A stretch of 62,500 nt of DNA, from contig CAUYUJ010020165.1 in assembly GCA_963575745.1 (NCBI GenBank), forward strand, positions 1-62,500, given 5' to 3'. Shown here one piece after another: positions 46,658 to 58,329 of this stretch. Numbering within the stretch: the first letter of the stretch is position 1; every line of letters starts with the position of its first letter. The notes below the pieces were generated by a model. The model saw only the letters and a list, made by a program, of their open reading frames with translations. It was not told where the DNA came from and ran no database searches. The translations under genes were made by a program, and so were the position numbers. Source of the DNA: Prorocentrum cordatum (taxonomy: Eukaryota > Sar > Dinophyceae > Prorocentrales > Prorocentraceae).

Positions 46658-47107
46658 TCAGCTTCGAGCATGTCGAAACGCTCCGTCGTCCTCTTGGTCT
46701 GGTGCGTCAACTCCACTGGGTCGAAGGCAGAAGCGTCGGCAGCCGTGACCGCCTCGCGGCAAGCCTTCTAGAGCCTGGCCTTGATGTATCTGCGTGTTGC
46801 CGTCGTGGATGGCAGGCGCCGCGCAAACGTTGTGGATCTCTTGCTCGAAGGACTGCTCGCAGGACACCAGGCGTTTGTTGCTACACCTGATGCCATCCAG
46901 CATTTCTTTGGCACATCTCGGGGAGTCTCCACGGTCGGTGCCGCTGAGGTCCTTGCTCCTAAGGTCCTCGTGGCTATCGACCACGAGGAAGCGATCAGAA
47001 CGGTCGGATCGTGGGCGAGTGGGGGTGGAAGAAGTAGGGCGAGGACAGATACTCAATGATAACGGCGAGTCTCGCCCCTCTCCTTGCGAGTCATGCTTCA
47101 GCCACAT
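46658..47107 (-). pseudogene. LINE 2 5' reading-frame fragment
   Basis: 149 residues (RFLVVDSHEDLRSKDLSG, AKEMLDGIRCSNKRLVSCEQ) in the same orientation between the DinoSL relict and the endonuclease fragment. No motif recognised; assigned by position only. Confidence 0.4.
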
Positions 47108-47318
47108 GCGACTGCAGGTACTGGAAATGCCTCAGCTTACCCGCGACCGCGGTACTGGAACGAAGAACGATGAGAGAGAGAGAGAGACTCCTCAACCAGA
47201 GGGATGCTCGCTGAGGTGGGCGTGCAGATGAGGCCTGTCCTCGAAGGCTCGAAGGGCGGGACGCTGAGCCTTCCACTCGGCTGCGTCCAAGTTCGAAGCC
47301 TCAGGGACACGTTTCGAA

Positions 47319-47340
47319 CTTGAGTCAAAATGGCTACGGA
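47319..47340 (-). other. DinoSL relict, one mismatch
   Basis: The minus strand matches the 22-nt leader except for G to A near the 3' end (TTTTGACTCAAG instead of TTTTGGCTCAAG). The same G-to-A change is seen in the truncated second relict at 11254-11264. Confidence 0.88.
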
Positions 47341-47344
47341 GGGG

Positions 47345-47412
47345 GAGGCAAAGAGGAGGAGAAGGAGTAGGACGAGGAGGAGGAGGAGGAGGAGGAGGAG
47401 GAGGAGGATAGA
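47345..47412. repeat. GGA microsatellite left of foldback
   Basis: GGA/GAG-rich tract between the LINE 2 leader relict and the foldback element. Confidence 0.9.
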
Positions 47413-47652
47413 GGCCTCCTAGATGGGGTCGGAGTAGAGGGGGTCGGAGGATCGCGCCGCATCGCCGATGCATCGGCGATGCATCGTCGATGCATCGGCG
47501 ATACATCGGCGATGCACCAGCGATGCATCGTCGACGTCGGCGATGCATCGGCGACGTCGGCGTGAAGCAAATCGGGCTGCACATCGAGCCGCATCGGCGA
47601 TGCATCGGCGATGCGACGCGACCCCATCTACTCCGACCCTATCTAGGAGGCC
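47413..47652. repeat. Foldback element with GATGCATC minisatellite core
   Basis: 25-bp inverted arms (47413-47437 and 47628-47652, one mismatch) enclose about 15 degenerate copies of a 12-bp unit, gatgcatcggc(g/a). The unit itself contains the palindrome ATGCAT. Frames through it read MHRRCIGDA-type repeats and are not genes. GGA microsatellite lies on both outer sides. Confidence 0.85.
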
Positions 47653-47790
47653 TAGAGAGGAGGAGGAGGAGGAGGAGGAGGAGGAGGAGGAGGAGGAGGA
47701 GGAGGAGGACGACGACGAGAAGGAGGAGGAGGAGGAGGAGGAGGAGGAGGAGAAAGAGGAGGAGGAGGAGAAGGAGGAGGAGGATGGGCT
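47653..47790. repeat. GGA microsatellite right of foldback
   Basis: GGA/GAC-rich tract; also part of the CTC-rich intron-like sequence following the exon at 47797-48010 in the minus sense. Confidence 0.85.
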
Positions 47791-47796
47791 CTGAGC

Positions 47797-48376
47797 GTCC
47801 GAGCAACTTGGCCGGGCTTCCGCTCGCCCGGCGAGACCGGCTCGCCCACGTGCCAGGCCGCGAGGCACGCCAGGGCGAGCAGCACCGGGCCGGCGAAGAG
47901 CCAGAACTGCACGGCGAGCAGCATGACCTCGTGGGAGATGCTGTCCCGCTTGAGCATGGAGGAGTCGTTGGCACCCTCGTGCGATTCCTCGCCGGACCGC
48001 GTCGTGCCAAAAGACACGGCGGGATGTGTCTGACCGGTTTCGGCTTCCTGGGGCCCTCGCCGGGCCCCGGGTCAGTCAACAACTGCGACTCGGGACGAAA
48101 AAGATACCCTGGAAGAAAAAGTTGGGACGTCCAGGGACCCCGTATCGAAAAAAACGAGACATCGGATCTCTGGGGGAGGAGGAGGAGGAGGAGGAGGAGG
48201 AGGAGGAGGAGGAGGAGGAGGAGGAGGAGGAGGGAAGGGGGGGGAGTAGGGGGACAAGGAGGACGAGCCTCATCCGCGTTCGAGCTGTCGGCGAAAGGCC
48301 TCTGCTTCTCTCTCACCATGCCCCAGAACACCTCCCTCGCCGTGGGCCTCTTCTGCGCCATCCCAGAGCCGCCCTC
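47797..48376 (-). CDS. Possible exons of an unrecognised membrane protein
   Basis: Segment 48376-48259 encodes QKRPTAREVFWGMVREKQRP and FADSSNADEA; segment about 48010-47797 encodes TTRSGEESHEGANDSSMLKR and the hydrophobic stretch VMLLAVQFWLFAGPVLLALA, then GEPVSPGERKPGQVARTLRA. Between them lies a CTC-rich, intron-like tract (48176-48240). Composition is protein-like and differs from the surrounding repeats. Splice sites could not be fixed. No family recognised. Confidence 0.4.
48170..48240. repeat. GGA microsatellite
   Basis: Nearly pure (GGA)n, probably intronic to the gene above. Confidence 0.9.
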
Positions 48377-48402
48377 TGAACGACTGGCCGACGGGAGAAA
48401 AC

Positions 48403-48411
48403 GCACACACA

Positions 48412-48454
<43 letters not shown>

Positions 48455-48455
48455 G

Positions 48456-48515
<60 letters not shown>
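48403..48515. repeat. CA microsatellite
   Basis: (CA)n with two CGCACGCA interruptions. Confidence 0.95.
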
Positions 48516-48518
<3 letters not shown>

Positions 48519-48519
48519 T

Positions 48520-50160
48520 CTGGGCCACTGGGCTACCTCCGCTGCCAGGCTCGTGTCAGTCCGACCGTCCCGATGGGAGGAGGAGGCGGATGAGGAGGAT
48601 AATGAGGACAAGGAGCGTAGTGTGTTGCGCTGATGCCCTTGAGGGTAGGTTTAAACCTGCCGAGTCGGATGGGGCACATGGGCTCTCCCTCCATCCTTGG
48701 AGCGGTGCTCGTGAAGCTTGGGATGACAAGCCTTCTGGTCCCAAAGTCTGATCAGGGACTCTGTTGGCAGGGAGGAGGCGGAGGAGGAGGAGGAAGAGGG
48801 GGAGGAGGAGGGGAGGGGAGGAGAGCGCAGAACGAGGAGAGAGCGCGTTGTTCAGCACTTGCTTCGCATGCTTCGGCATGCATCAGCCCTGAGGCCAGGG
48901 GCTGACGTGCCTCCGCTGGCCAGAGATGGAAGGTCGGGGAGCCGGGCGCCCTCCGAGCCAGGGCGCAATTCGGGCCCTGCTCGAGCCAGCGGGGTGCAGC
49001 AACAGCGGAGCCGACGTCCGGGACAGCTGCGGTACCGCACGTGTGGCCACGTCCACTCTGTAGCGTTGCCAGCTTGCATCAGCAGGCACACGCCCGTGTT
49101 GGCGCGGGCATGTTGTGCGGCACCAATCGGGAGCCCTCGGGGGGAACCCTCGGAAACCCCACGGTGCTGGCGTGGCCTCGTGTTGGGCCCGTGACCCAAA
49201 AGAGCCATGCGACCCCGTGTTGGCAATGACCATCGTTCCAATACAGAGCCCTGCTGGAGCGAGGCCTCATGTATGGCAAGAGAGAACTAACGAACGCTAG
49301 AGTCGTGCGCGCTCCGAATATGAAAGCAAGAAACGTTTAGAAAAAAAGAGGTCGACAACGCTGATGAAGGCGAACGGCTCCCAAAACAGTGTTTGAGCAT
49401 GATGGCTTGACGTCTGCCCACGAGGCCGTGGAGACTTTTGGACCTGAAATTGCTTTTGAGCCCGAGTCGCTGAGGCGCGCTTAAGTGCCGATAAGCTCTC
49501 TCGAGAAGCCACGGGCTGGCGCTAAACAGCTCACCAACTGACATGACATCGCGTGCCAAACAGAAATCATTCAAGACGATGCCAGGACCACGTCAAAATC
49601 GGACCTGGATAGTGAGTTAACACGGGAGCCCACGAGATCTTGTAGTTCTGGAGGATGCATCGGGCGCCGCGGCAGTTCCAGAGCGCTTCGGAGTGCCCTG
49701 GGAAAGTTCTGGAAGGCCCTGCAACGATTTCGGCCCCTGCAACGATTTCGGCCCTAACTCCACCCGCTAATGCTTGTGTCACGGGTTATGGACTAAGTGC
49801 CCGTCCCGGATCCCGCCGTGCCGGGCGACACGCGGCGGCTGTGGCTACGTCTCGGACGGATCAGTCTGGCGACGGGCCTGGGTCCCAAGTTCATCCGATG
49901 ACTCGTGCGCTTCACAGCACGGCCTTCAATTCAAACATGTCGCAAACGAGGTGAACTCAAAACTGTGAGGGCAGCTGGCATGAACGTTTCACCAATAACC
50001 CACACATGCCCTACGACATTCAAGAGTGCACAGCGGGTACTCCAAGCAGTCACGCGACAAGCGCCACGCCTGGAAACCCGACGCGCCGCTCTTCCTGCCA
50101 GGTGCAGAGGGCCGCCAGTCTACGTGCCTCGCAACATGAGAATCCACCGATCCCTATAGG
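48520..50160. other. Spacer, no gene seen
   Basis: Several minus- and plus-strand frames of 60-130 codons overlap here, none with recognisable motifs. A GGA tract lies at 48775-48830. Confidence 0.45.
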
Positions 50161-50279
50161 GTCATCAGGGATGTGAGACTGTCTCCCCCCTGTAGCCCCC
50201 TCCCTGGAGCCGAAATCATACATTTGTGGGTGTGGGGTGGGGGGCAGGGCGCACCAGAGAGGGCGGGATTAGGCGGCCT

Positions 50280-50650
50280 CCAATTATCCAGCGCGAGCCG
50301 TATGAGGCCACCAGGATGGTTCGAGAGATCTCCGAGACAGCGCAAGAGGCCCCAGGAGCCAAGAGGGCACAAACGGCACCGGGAGGCCTCCAGAGACGAC
50401 CCCAAGCTGACCCAGGAAAGGCCCCAAACGACCAACAATTGCCAATCATATGAGCTGTCTGATCTGCCTTGCTTCGCGTGCTTTCGGACCAACATGGCCT
50501 CAGGAGTGCCCAGAAATGCTTCAAAGTTGCCCAAGAGTAAGCCGAATAACTTCCCAAGACAGCCCAAGAGGGCCCCGAGAGGGCCCAAGGGAGCCTCCAG
50601 AGGCGCCCAAGATGGCCCCAAAGGCCGTCGAAACAGCCCAAGCCCATAAT
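50280..50650. repeat. CCAAGAGGCC-type low-complexity repeat
   Basis: 'gaggccccaggagccaagag' and 'aagagggccccgagagggcc' style units, related to 29400-30225. Confidence 0.7.
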
Positions 50651-51600
50651 CAGAGTCAAGCCCACGCTCCGACTTCAGCCTTCATGGGCAAAGGCCACAT
50701 GGCGTCCTCATTTCGACACACTCAATACACGTGTCGCGCCCAACACGGAGTTCAGCATGCCTCTGCACGCGTGCCTGGCAAGCCCCTCTCCTCACTGTCC
50801 TACGGCGCGCCAAATCTAAAAAGAGGGAAGAGCCCTGCGACACACGCATGCGCATAGGGCAGGGCCAATCGCAAGGCCTACTGACTGCGAGGATGCGCAA
50901 GACATGACAATGTGGGCCCAGGCAAACGCTGTGGCCCTGTGAACAGGCCACCCGCCCTACGCCGAGCAACACGAATGTCATCGCGGTCGGCGGACGGACT
51001 CGCACGACGAACACACGCTCGGCCCAAACAGGGGGGCAACCGACCCCTGAGGAGGCGGCGCGGCAAGCAGCGCCGCAAGATTAATCGCCGCTTCCTGGAC
51101 AGATGCCGCGGCCTTGCTCGAGTCCGATGCCGCGCTCACGCGGGCGCAGCCCTCGCGGGAGGTCAGGGGGCACTGGGGGCACGAGTTGGGCGCCTCACGA
51201 AGAAGTGCACTCGGGGATGCGCCGTGGTGCAAGCCGCGCGGAGGGCGCGCCAGCCGACCCAGAAGCGGCAATCTGCGCCAGACGCCGCCGTGGCGGAGGC
51301 GGCCAATCGCCTCGTTGAGGACGAGGGCGGGCCGCTTCGTGGCATCGCCGAGCGAAGCGCACGCGCGCGAGATGCTTTGCATGTCCGCCCCCTGCCGGCG
51401 GCAAGTCGCCGGCCGCCGCTCCGGCGGCCGCGACGCGGGCGTCGAGCGCGCTGCGCGCCCGCCGGAGACAACCGCCGCGTGCGGCTCGACGGGCGGCCGG
51501 GGAGGGCCGAAGCTGCCGCGCCGCTGCTGGCTCCGAGCTCGGTCGAGGAGCGGCTCGAGGAAAGCACGGCGACGTGGCGCCGCGTGACCTCTACGGGGCG
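50651..51600. other. GC-rich stretch with long uncalled frames
   Basis: A plus-strand frame (50912-51925, 337 codons) and a minus-strand frame (50978-51646, 222 codons) overlap. Both are Arg/Ala-rich with no motif; the minus frame has an Ala-rich helical end (SSKAAASVQEAAINLAALLA). Neither is called as a gene. Confidence 0.3.
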
Positions 51601-51790
51601 TGAGAGCGACCACAGCCACTGCTCTTCTTTTGTTGCCACCCTCCAACCCGCAGAAAGAAAGCAGTGGTTGTGGTCATTTTCGTTGAGCTTGGCACCAGGG
51701 AATATGGCCACAACCACTGCTTCTTTTCCGGCCGGCTGGAAGGCGGCGCAAACAAAAAGCAGTGGCTGTGGTCATTTTCCCGCCCCGCAA
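51600..51790. repeat. Alternating-orientation repeat, 'gcagtggttgtggtcatttt' unit
   Basis: The unit occurs as the inverted form 'gaccacagccactgct' (51609), direct (51661), inverted 'gccacaaccactgcttcttt' (51706) and direct (51761). Adjacent copies can pair with each other. Confidence 0.8.
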
Positions 51791-54630
51791 CCTCACTGCG
51801 CCGAGCCTTGCGAAGCCTTTGCTCGCGGCCGAAGCCGCGACGGCCATGTTGGCGTCGATGCTGGCAACCTGAATATCCACCGCCGCGTTACAGTCCGAGT
51901 CGTCGGTGGCCGCCAAGTCGCGTAGAGGGTCGTCCTGTTGGACGCCCAGCATCTGTATGGCCGAGTCCTGCGCCGCATAGCGCGGCGGGCACCAGCATCT
52001 CGCAGTATGTGGCATGGTGGCGGATTCGTGTTTTGATTGAAAGCGGAGAGCGTGTAGCTAACGCGCGCCGCCGCATGTGTTGCAGCACTGCCTGCCTAGC
52101 CTGAGGTGCCGACCTTGCGCTGGTCTTGCCAACCTCTGGGTGGTGCGAGGCGAGCTAGCCGTGCATGCAGCTCAACGCCCAGGCGCCAGCGCGCCTGTGC
52201 GCCGCGCGCACAGGCAGCGGGACCGAGCCTGCGCTCGCGTCCGCACCTGTGCCCTACCCGCCGCAGGGGGTCGTCGCGTGTACGCGATTTTGCGTCATGG
52301 CTGTGAGAATTGCCACTCGCCGAGTAGTATCTGATAAAGACTTGCGCTCGCTCTGGCAGCGCGATCGTTCCGATCTCGGTCGTGATTTGGTCGCCGGCTC
52401 GAGCGGCGCCGCGACGCCATGATGTGCTCAGCTTGCTGGTCGCAAGACTCGATTTGTTTATTGCGATGGGCCGTGTGTGGAGTTGCTTTCTTGCTTGCTG
52501 CAGAGGCCTCCGGCCACGGCAGCACTCAGTTGGTAGCCGATGCAATCGCTGCGGCAACGCTTCGGACTAGTTTTCGGAGCGTCACGTTTGCTAGCGCTGT
52601 TGGGACCTTCAAGCCTTCCTTACTCTGTTTGCCTAGTCGACAGCAATGGTGGAGGCTGAAAGGGACGAGATCTCGTCAAGAGGCCCCTAGGAAGCCACCA
52701 GGAGGCCCCATGAGGCCCCCCAGAGGCCCCCCCCCCGTCTTCCTCATCCTCCTCATCCTCTTTCTCCTCCTCCTCCTTCTCCTCCTCATTCTCTCTTCCT
52801 TTCCCAAGTGTTACCCCATGAGAGCTTACTGGTGGAACATGTGGTCCAACACAGCTTGGCCAAGCTTTGGCCCAGCGTTTGGCCGCATCGGCACTTCCAG
52901 GAAGGCGGGGGGGGGCGGCGGTGCTTCGCCATGGGCGTGGCCGCTATGTGCCACTCCCACAGGTTGTGCTCCTGCTAGCGCACGACTGTGACACGAAGTA
53001 GCCAAGGTGCCAACGAACAGAAAGGAAGGGAATCTACACAAGATGACAGGATAGCAAGATCCGTCACACTTTGAGCACTCAAGCAATTGACGACCGTGTT
53101 GAAAGTTTCCTCGCGCTGGCCCCTTGACGGCGGCCGCTGCGACAGAAATCCCAGTACGGACGCAATTGGTACGAATATTCGGCTGCCCAGATACTGATAG
53201 AAACGCTGCGGATAAGTGTTATTCAGAAGTTTCGCAAAACTTTTGGCAGGTGGGTGGAGGATGTGCCGAAATGACCGATTGCCACCGCACAGAGGATAGC
53301 AACAAAGAGCGGAACGAGCGCACCTTTTCTTTCTGCGACGCAACCCACCGCAGTGCTGGTGGAGCAGCTGAAATCGGTGGCGGAGGGGGCAATATTAAGG
53401 CAGGCCACAAACCAGCAAGCAACTGCAACACTGAAGGGTCCGTGACGCAGTTGTCCGTGCTGGCCTACTCTTTTGTAATGAGCAAATGCCTGCATTCGGC
53501 GACAGGGGCAACAACCAGGAGGAAAACGGTTTTGGTATTGGTATTGTATCTAGGCAAGCGACTCAAGCGGCATGCGCCAGAAGCACACTGGCAGAAAATG
53601 ACAGCGCGAATGCTGTGACCAGACGGCTTCTGGTAGAAAACATGGCAGAAGAGAGCACTGCGCGTGATGCGAATGCTTAGCCGCCGAGAACGGAAGAGAA
53701 TTCGTCACAGCGGCCCTTAAGACGGCAGCCTGTAGTCAAGTACCTCACAAGCGGCACAGCCGCCACAGCGGCAAACCTGTTATCTAAGCTTTCGGCAAAT
53801 CCATGAGGTAGTCCGAAAGGCGTTTGACGCCTCCCTTGGATAGGTTGCTCCCGATGGCATCGCCAACGCTGCTGTCGCCTGAATGGTACACGGGCTAGAG
53901 GGCAGGTCCAGAGCTCATTGAACTCTGGTGAAGATTTCAAACCTCGCGGCAGTGCTTGGCGATGCCCCTCCCCCCCGAGGGCCACAACCTCTGAGCTCAT
54001 CCTGGGGCTCCAACGCCTGCCCCGGGGTCCTCAGAAGCCTCCAAGTGTCCGACCCCACTCCGGAGAGTGCTTGGCAACAGCGATTCGCCATGGGGGCGTC
54101 CACTGGCGAGGACTTCTCCAAGCAGCCCTCCAGCACGCGGCGAGGGTAACTAAACCTCGGCAGAGTTTGGGCACCTCTCTATAATTCTGGGGAGTCGAGC
54201 AAACTACCTCCCGCGGCCGCCCCTCTCAAACGATCCGCTAGATCCTGTACGATTTCACTCTTAGGCTCCTGCCCGAGTTCGCACAAAATCCGAACGACTT
54301 CTGTGGCACACGTGCGCTGGACAAGCAGCTTCAACGGCAGGGTCCCAGCAACTTACACGGAGCGTAACTTCCGCACGGCGCTTATATGCGATCATTTCCA
54401 GCTTGAGACATACGAGAAGTCCATTACATCTAACGCAGAAGCTTGAATCAACTCGGCAACACATACGGCGAATGCGCGATTCACGAGTCTTGCAAAGCCG
54501 TTTGAAGCAGATACCTGACAAGCCAGGGAGACATGAATAGAAGTAGCCGCAACCAACACCGACCCATCGCGCACCGTAGCACATATGATCTCAGTCTGTT
54601 GCCCTGCCGATCATCGACACATTCGTGTAT
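51791..54630. other. Spacer, no recognised gene
   Basis: Mixed unique sequence. A short CCTAGGAAGCC/CTCCTC low-complexity stretch lies at 52675-52800. Open frames up to about 190 codons exist on both strands but show no motif. Confidence 0.4.
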
Positions 54631-54815
54631 GCGTGTTGCGCCCCTCTCCCCTTTCCTCCTTCATCCCTCCTCTATCCTCCCTTCTCCTTCTCCCCACTCC
54701 TCCCTCCTCCTCATCCTTCTCCCTCCCGCCCTCCCTCCTCCTTCCTACCTCCCCCTCTCTTCCCTTTTCCATCCTCCCCTTTCCCTCCCTCTCTCCCTCC
54801 CTCCTCTCCCGGCGA
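54631..54815. repeat. CT-rich tract
   Basis: CCTCC/TTCCC-rich plus strand. A second, milder CT-rich tract lies at 55000-55110. Confidence 0.85.
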
Positions 54816-56480
54816 GCGGTGACGAACCGAGGACCCACCCGCGCGACAGAACGCCGCTCCTGGGATGTTCAGCGGCGGAATCGCCAGATTCAGCCAGGGA
54901 CATCCGAAGCTCTCCGGGGACCTCCAGGGAGTCAGGATCCAGGGCGTGTTCAGTGTAGCAAGAGATCTGCTTGATGCCCACGTGTTTGATGCCCTGCGCT
55001 CCGTTTCCTCTCTTTCCCCCTTTTTCTCTTTCCCTCTTTCCCCTCCCCCTTTTCTCTCCTGCTCGTGTGCCCGTTGTCCGCGCATCTTTTCTGGCCTCTC
55101 CCCCATCTTGTCCTCTCCCGTTCCCAGTTTCAGGAGCAACACCTGCCAGGCGCGATCGGGGGCCTCGCTCGCTCACGCGCCAGGAGTCAGAATGGCGTAA
55201 GTTCATGGAGGAGCTCCCTCGGATGACGTGCAACCTCGTTGCACACGGCTGATCGTTGTCTCCATTACTCTCCCCCTCTGCCCCTTCTTTCCCCATTTTC
55301 GGCTCAGCATAGTTGCCCTAAGTTGCGCGAGTCCGAACAACGATCAAACTCCGATAGTGGGGCGTCTTTTTGCTGGATTATGCCATCGCTGATGGCTGCA
55401 AACATCAGAATTCACGCGGCATGCGTCTATGCTAACCCTGACCGAGAATACCTTCGACTGTCAACCAATATCGGGGCTGTGCCGAAGCCACTCCGTCGCT
55501 GCCTTGAAACCTGGCTGGACACGAGCGCAAAGCGCCCTCAATGCCCACTTCTCTTGTCGGGCGAAGAATGACAACAGCAGAAGAGAGGGAAGTGGAGAAC
55601 AACAAAAAGGCGAATGACGAGGACATCGTGGAGGACTGCATAGGAGGGCAGTAAAGGAAACCAGAAGGAGTGCCAAGAGGAAGATAAACATAAGGACGAA
55701 GAGGAGGGTTTTTGTTAAGCGCCACCGCTCCGCTGCGCGCCTCAAGCACGCTGCATGTGTCAGGTATCAGAACGACTCCCTTATCACATGCATGGATAAT
55801 GCTGCATATGTTGTTCCAACAGTCTGAGATACACATTCCCCGACGAGGACCGCGACATGGCTATCCAAGCTGCGCAAGGCGCGCACCGTACGCGTATCTT
55901 TTGCGGCCCGTGCAGACCATCAAGACATGGCCTTCGAACGGTCAACAAGTACACAGCATGGTTTGACTATCGCAGGGCCGGTGCGCTCACTCGTAGAACC
56001 TGGCTGCGATGACCCGAAGGCGGCAGACATCACCCTGCCTTCTGGGAAGTGCGGAGACAAGTCCAGCACTGCCAACACGCTGGGATCTGCCTGGCGGGCC
56101 GGACCAAGTCCACTGGTGGGGCGCGGGGCCCAGTCGGGGGGAAGCCTCTTTGAAGGGGCCCTGGGACACACAAATAAATACACACAAATAAAAATATTCC
56201 ACATATTTTCGCATATTTTCTGGGTTTTTGTCTTCCCCCCCACTTCCCATATTTTCCTATATTTTCCTGGGAGTCGACGATTAATTGTGTCTGTGTGAGT
56301 TTTCCCCTCCTGACTCTTGCGGGATGGACCAGGGAACCTCCGAAAAAAATCTTCTTGAGCCACGTCCGGAGGAGCTCGGCCACGAGTCCGACGGAACACG
56401 GACACAAAGGACACGTTGGCTGATCTCGTGCAGCGAGACGGCGTCACGACGCGGGCGCGGCACGAGCACTCTCGGGTAGC
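54816..56480. other. Spacer, no recognised gene
   Basis: Includes an AT-rich island with 'catattttc' repeats at 56165-56270, unusual for the window. No gene seen. Confidence 0.4.
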
Positions 56481-56609
56481 TGGTGCATCGCCACGACGTC
56501 AGCACAATCACCGCAGACACTGCGAGGCGTAGAAAGCGCAGTGCCGCACACTGCATGTGCCGTGAACTCTCTGGCCTGCGGGGGTCCGGGGGCAGCTGCT
56601 CCGGATGGG

Positions 56610-57640
56610 GCGGGAACTGGCCATCGCTCGGACGTCCATTTCCTGTGTTTTTTTCGGTTTCGTGCGTGGTTTTTTCGCCAAATGATCAAGGATGCTCCTC
56701 GATGGTCCGATGGTCCTCGCCGAAGGAAGAAGGCACACGTCCGAGCGATGCCAAGGGAACCCGTAGCGCCGAGCTTCCCGAGGGGGGTCGAGCACGGCAA
56801 AACCTCGGCCCGCTGCGCGGAGTCCGCCAGCGACGACCCCGCAAACCCGCCCCGCGGGGCACGCTGCGCGGTGGCCCCGGCGGGGGCGCGTCGGGGCCCG
56901 AGCGCGCCACCAAAGTGCGCCAGAGCACCCCGCGTCCCAGACCGACAAGTGTGGCACACGATGTGTTCCCGCCGCGGCAGCGCCTGCGAAAGGAGCAGCC
57001 AACTGGGGGGGCGTCACGATGCGCGCGTCCTGCCGGCGACCCGGCTCGGCGAAGGCACGGGCCAAAAGGCGCCGTGGCGCCGGCGGAGGAGGAAGCAGGG
57101 GCGGCAGCAGAGGGCGGAGCAGGGTGCAGGAGAGGGCGCGGGAGAAGAGCTGACTAGGGGGGGGACTTCTCGATCCATCACTAGGGGGCCACATGCGAAC
57201 CCTACCCCCACCCACCACGATTTCTGAGGGGGAGGGTGGGGTTCACTTCTTTCGGGAGGGCACGAGCGAAGTGAACCCCACCCTCCCCCTCAAAAATCGT
57301 GGGGGGTAGGGGTAGGGTTCGCTTGTGGCCCCCTACTGACGGGCCGTCCGGAGAGGTCACCAGCTGGGTGGCCAACAGGTGCCTGCACAACCCTGCGCCC
57401 CCGAAGCCTTCCCACGCCCGCGCCGCGCCCGCCCCGCCGCCCGCGGGCCCTCCGCCCGCGGCACTTCCCCGCGCACGCGTTGACCTGCCGCGATTGCCCC
57501 CCCGAGCCCGATGCTGCTGCCCCCGCAACTGGCCATCGCTCGGACGTCCATTCCCTGTGTCTTTTTCGGTTTCGTGCGTGGTTTTTTCGCCACATAATCA
57601 AGGATGCTCCTCGATGGTCCTCGCAGAAAGAAAGATGCAC
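56610..57640. repeat. Direct repeat of ~100 bp, copies at 56622 and 57528
   Basis: 'actggccatcgctcggacgt' through 'gatgctcctcgatggtcc' occurs at 56622-56720 and again at 57528-57623 with few differences. The foldback at 57181-57336 lies between them. Confidence 0.8.
57181..57336. repeat. Foldback element, 69-bp arms and 18-bp loop
   Basis: The left arm (57181-57249, 'ctagggggccacatgcgaac' ... 'gttcacttc') and right arm (57268-57336) are inverted copies with a few mismatches. The element is short, non-coding and could form a long hairpin or cruciform, like a MITE. No clear target duplication was found. Confidence 0.85.
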
Positions 57641-57779
57641 ACGTCCGAGCGATGCCAAGACGCTGCTGTCCCCGCAGTGCGCTCGCGAATGTGACAAAAG
57701 AGGACACGGAATGTGTCGCCGCCCTACGCTTTGCCACATCTCGGGCCGGGCGAAAGGGGGGATAGCAAAGAGGGGGTTT

Positions 57780-57827
57780 GAGAATCAGCTCACGCAGCTG
57801 ATTCTCCCGGCGCCTCTCGGCGCCGGG
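57780..57827. repeat. Two adjacent perfect hairpins
   Basis: GAGAATCAGCT-CACGC-AGCTGATTCTC (57780-57806, 11-bp stem) is followed by CCCGGCGCC-TCTC-GGCGCCGGG (57806-57827, 9-bp stem, GAGA loop on the minus strand). They share one base. Confidence 0.9.
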
Positions 57828-58325
57828 AGGCGCCCATACTTGGAGGAATGGGCCCGGCGGCGGGGCCGAAACCATGTGCATGCAGCAGATGTCGTAACCC
57901 CCCCCTTCCCTATCCCCCCCGTTCGTTCGGCCCGAATATCCGCGCGATCCGAGCCGTCTCCCAAGACTTGGGGCAGCGTCTGCCGCTCGCGCACGCGAGC
58001 CACATTCCCTCGCGGACCCTGCGCCAGGTTCGCGCGAAAATGCACGAGCCCCGAATCATTGATTTGCCCATTGGGATTGCTCAAGCAATGCAATTTACTG
58101 AATCTGCGCGGACACCGGCGCAGAAATTGCCTGTTCGCCCTCGTTCGGAACGCGTTCGATTTTTGTTGGAGGTTCTTTTGGTGCGTTCGATGCGGTTTCG
58201 GGTGGCTTGGAGGCGGTCGCTGTTCCATTTGCAATTATCGCGGGGGTATTTCTGTGCGGTTTTCCTGCGCGAATTGGGTTCATCTGTGGGGTTCTGGTAT
58301 TTTAACTCTCACAACTGAAGAAAGA
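57828..58325. other. Spacer, no recognised gene
   Basis: Open frames on both strands lack known motifs. Confidence 0.4.
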
Positions 58326-58329
58326 ATAT

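Larger units (their letters stand above)
43471..47340 (-). mobile_element. LINE 2: decayed non-LTR retrotransposon with DinoSL relict
   Basis: Minus-strand remnants in LINE order: DinoSL relict at 47319-47340, ORF1-like fragment (46658-47107), endonuclease fragment (45346-46473) and RT fragment (43520-43930), with frameshifts between. A large CA/CGCA/CAC microsatellite (44040-44445) has expanded between endonuclease and RT. It belongs to a family different from LINE 1, judged by motif sequence. Confidence 0.7.

Noticed and set aside
47490-48593. Repeat-rich plus-strand frame with MHRRCIGDA and poly-Arg, then His-Thr repeats
   Set aside because: It joins the foldback minisatellite, GGA and CA microsatellites; no gene-like segment on the plus strand.
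50912-51925. A 337-codon plus-strand gene
   Set aside because: Arg/Ala-rich composition from high GC, no motif, and it runs across the alternating repeat at 51600-51790.
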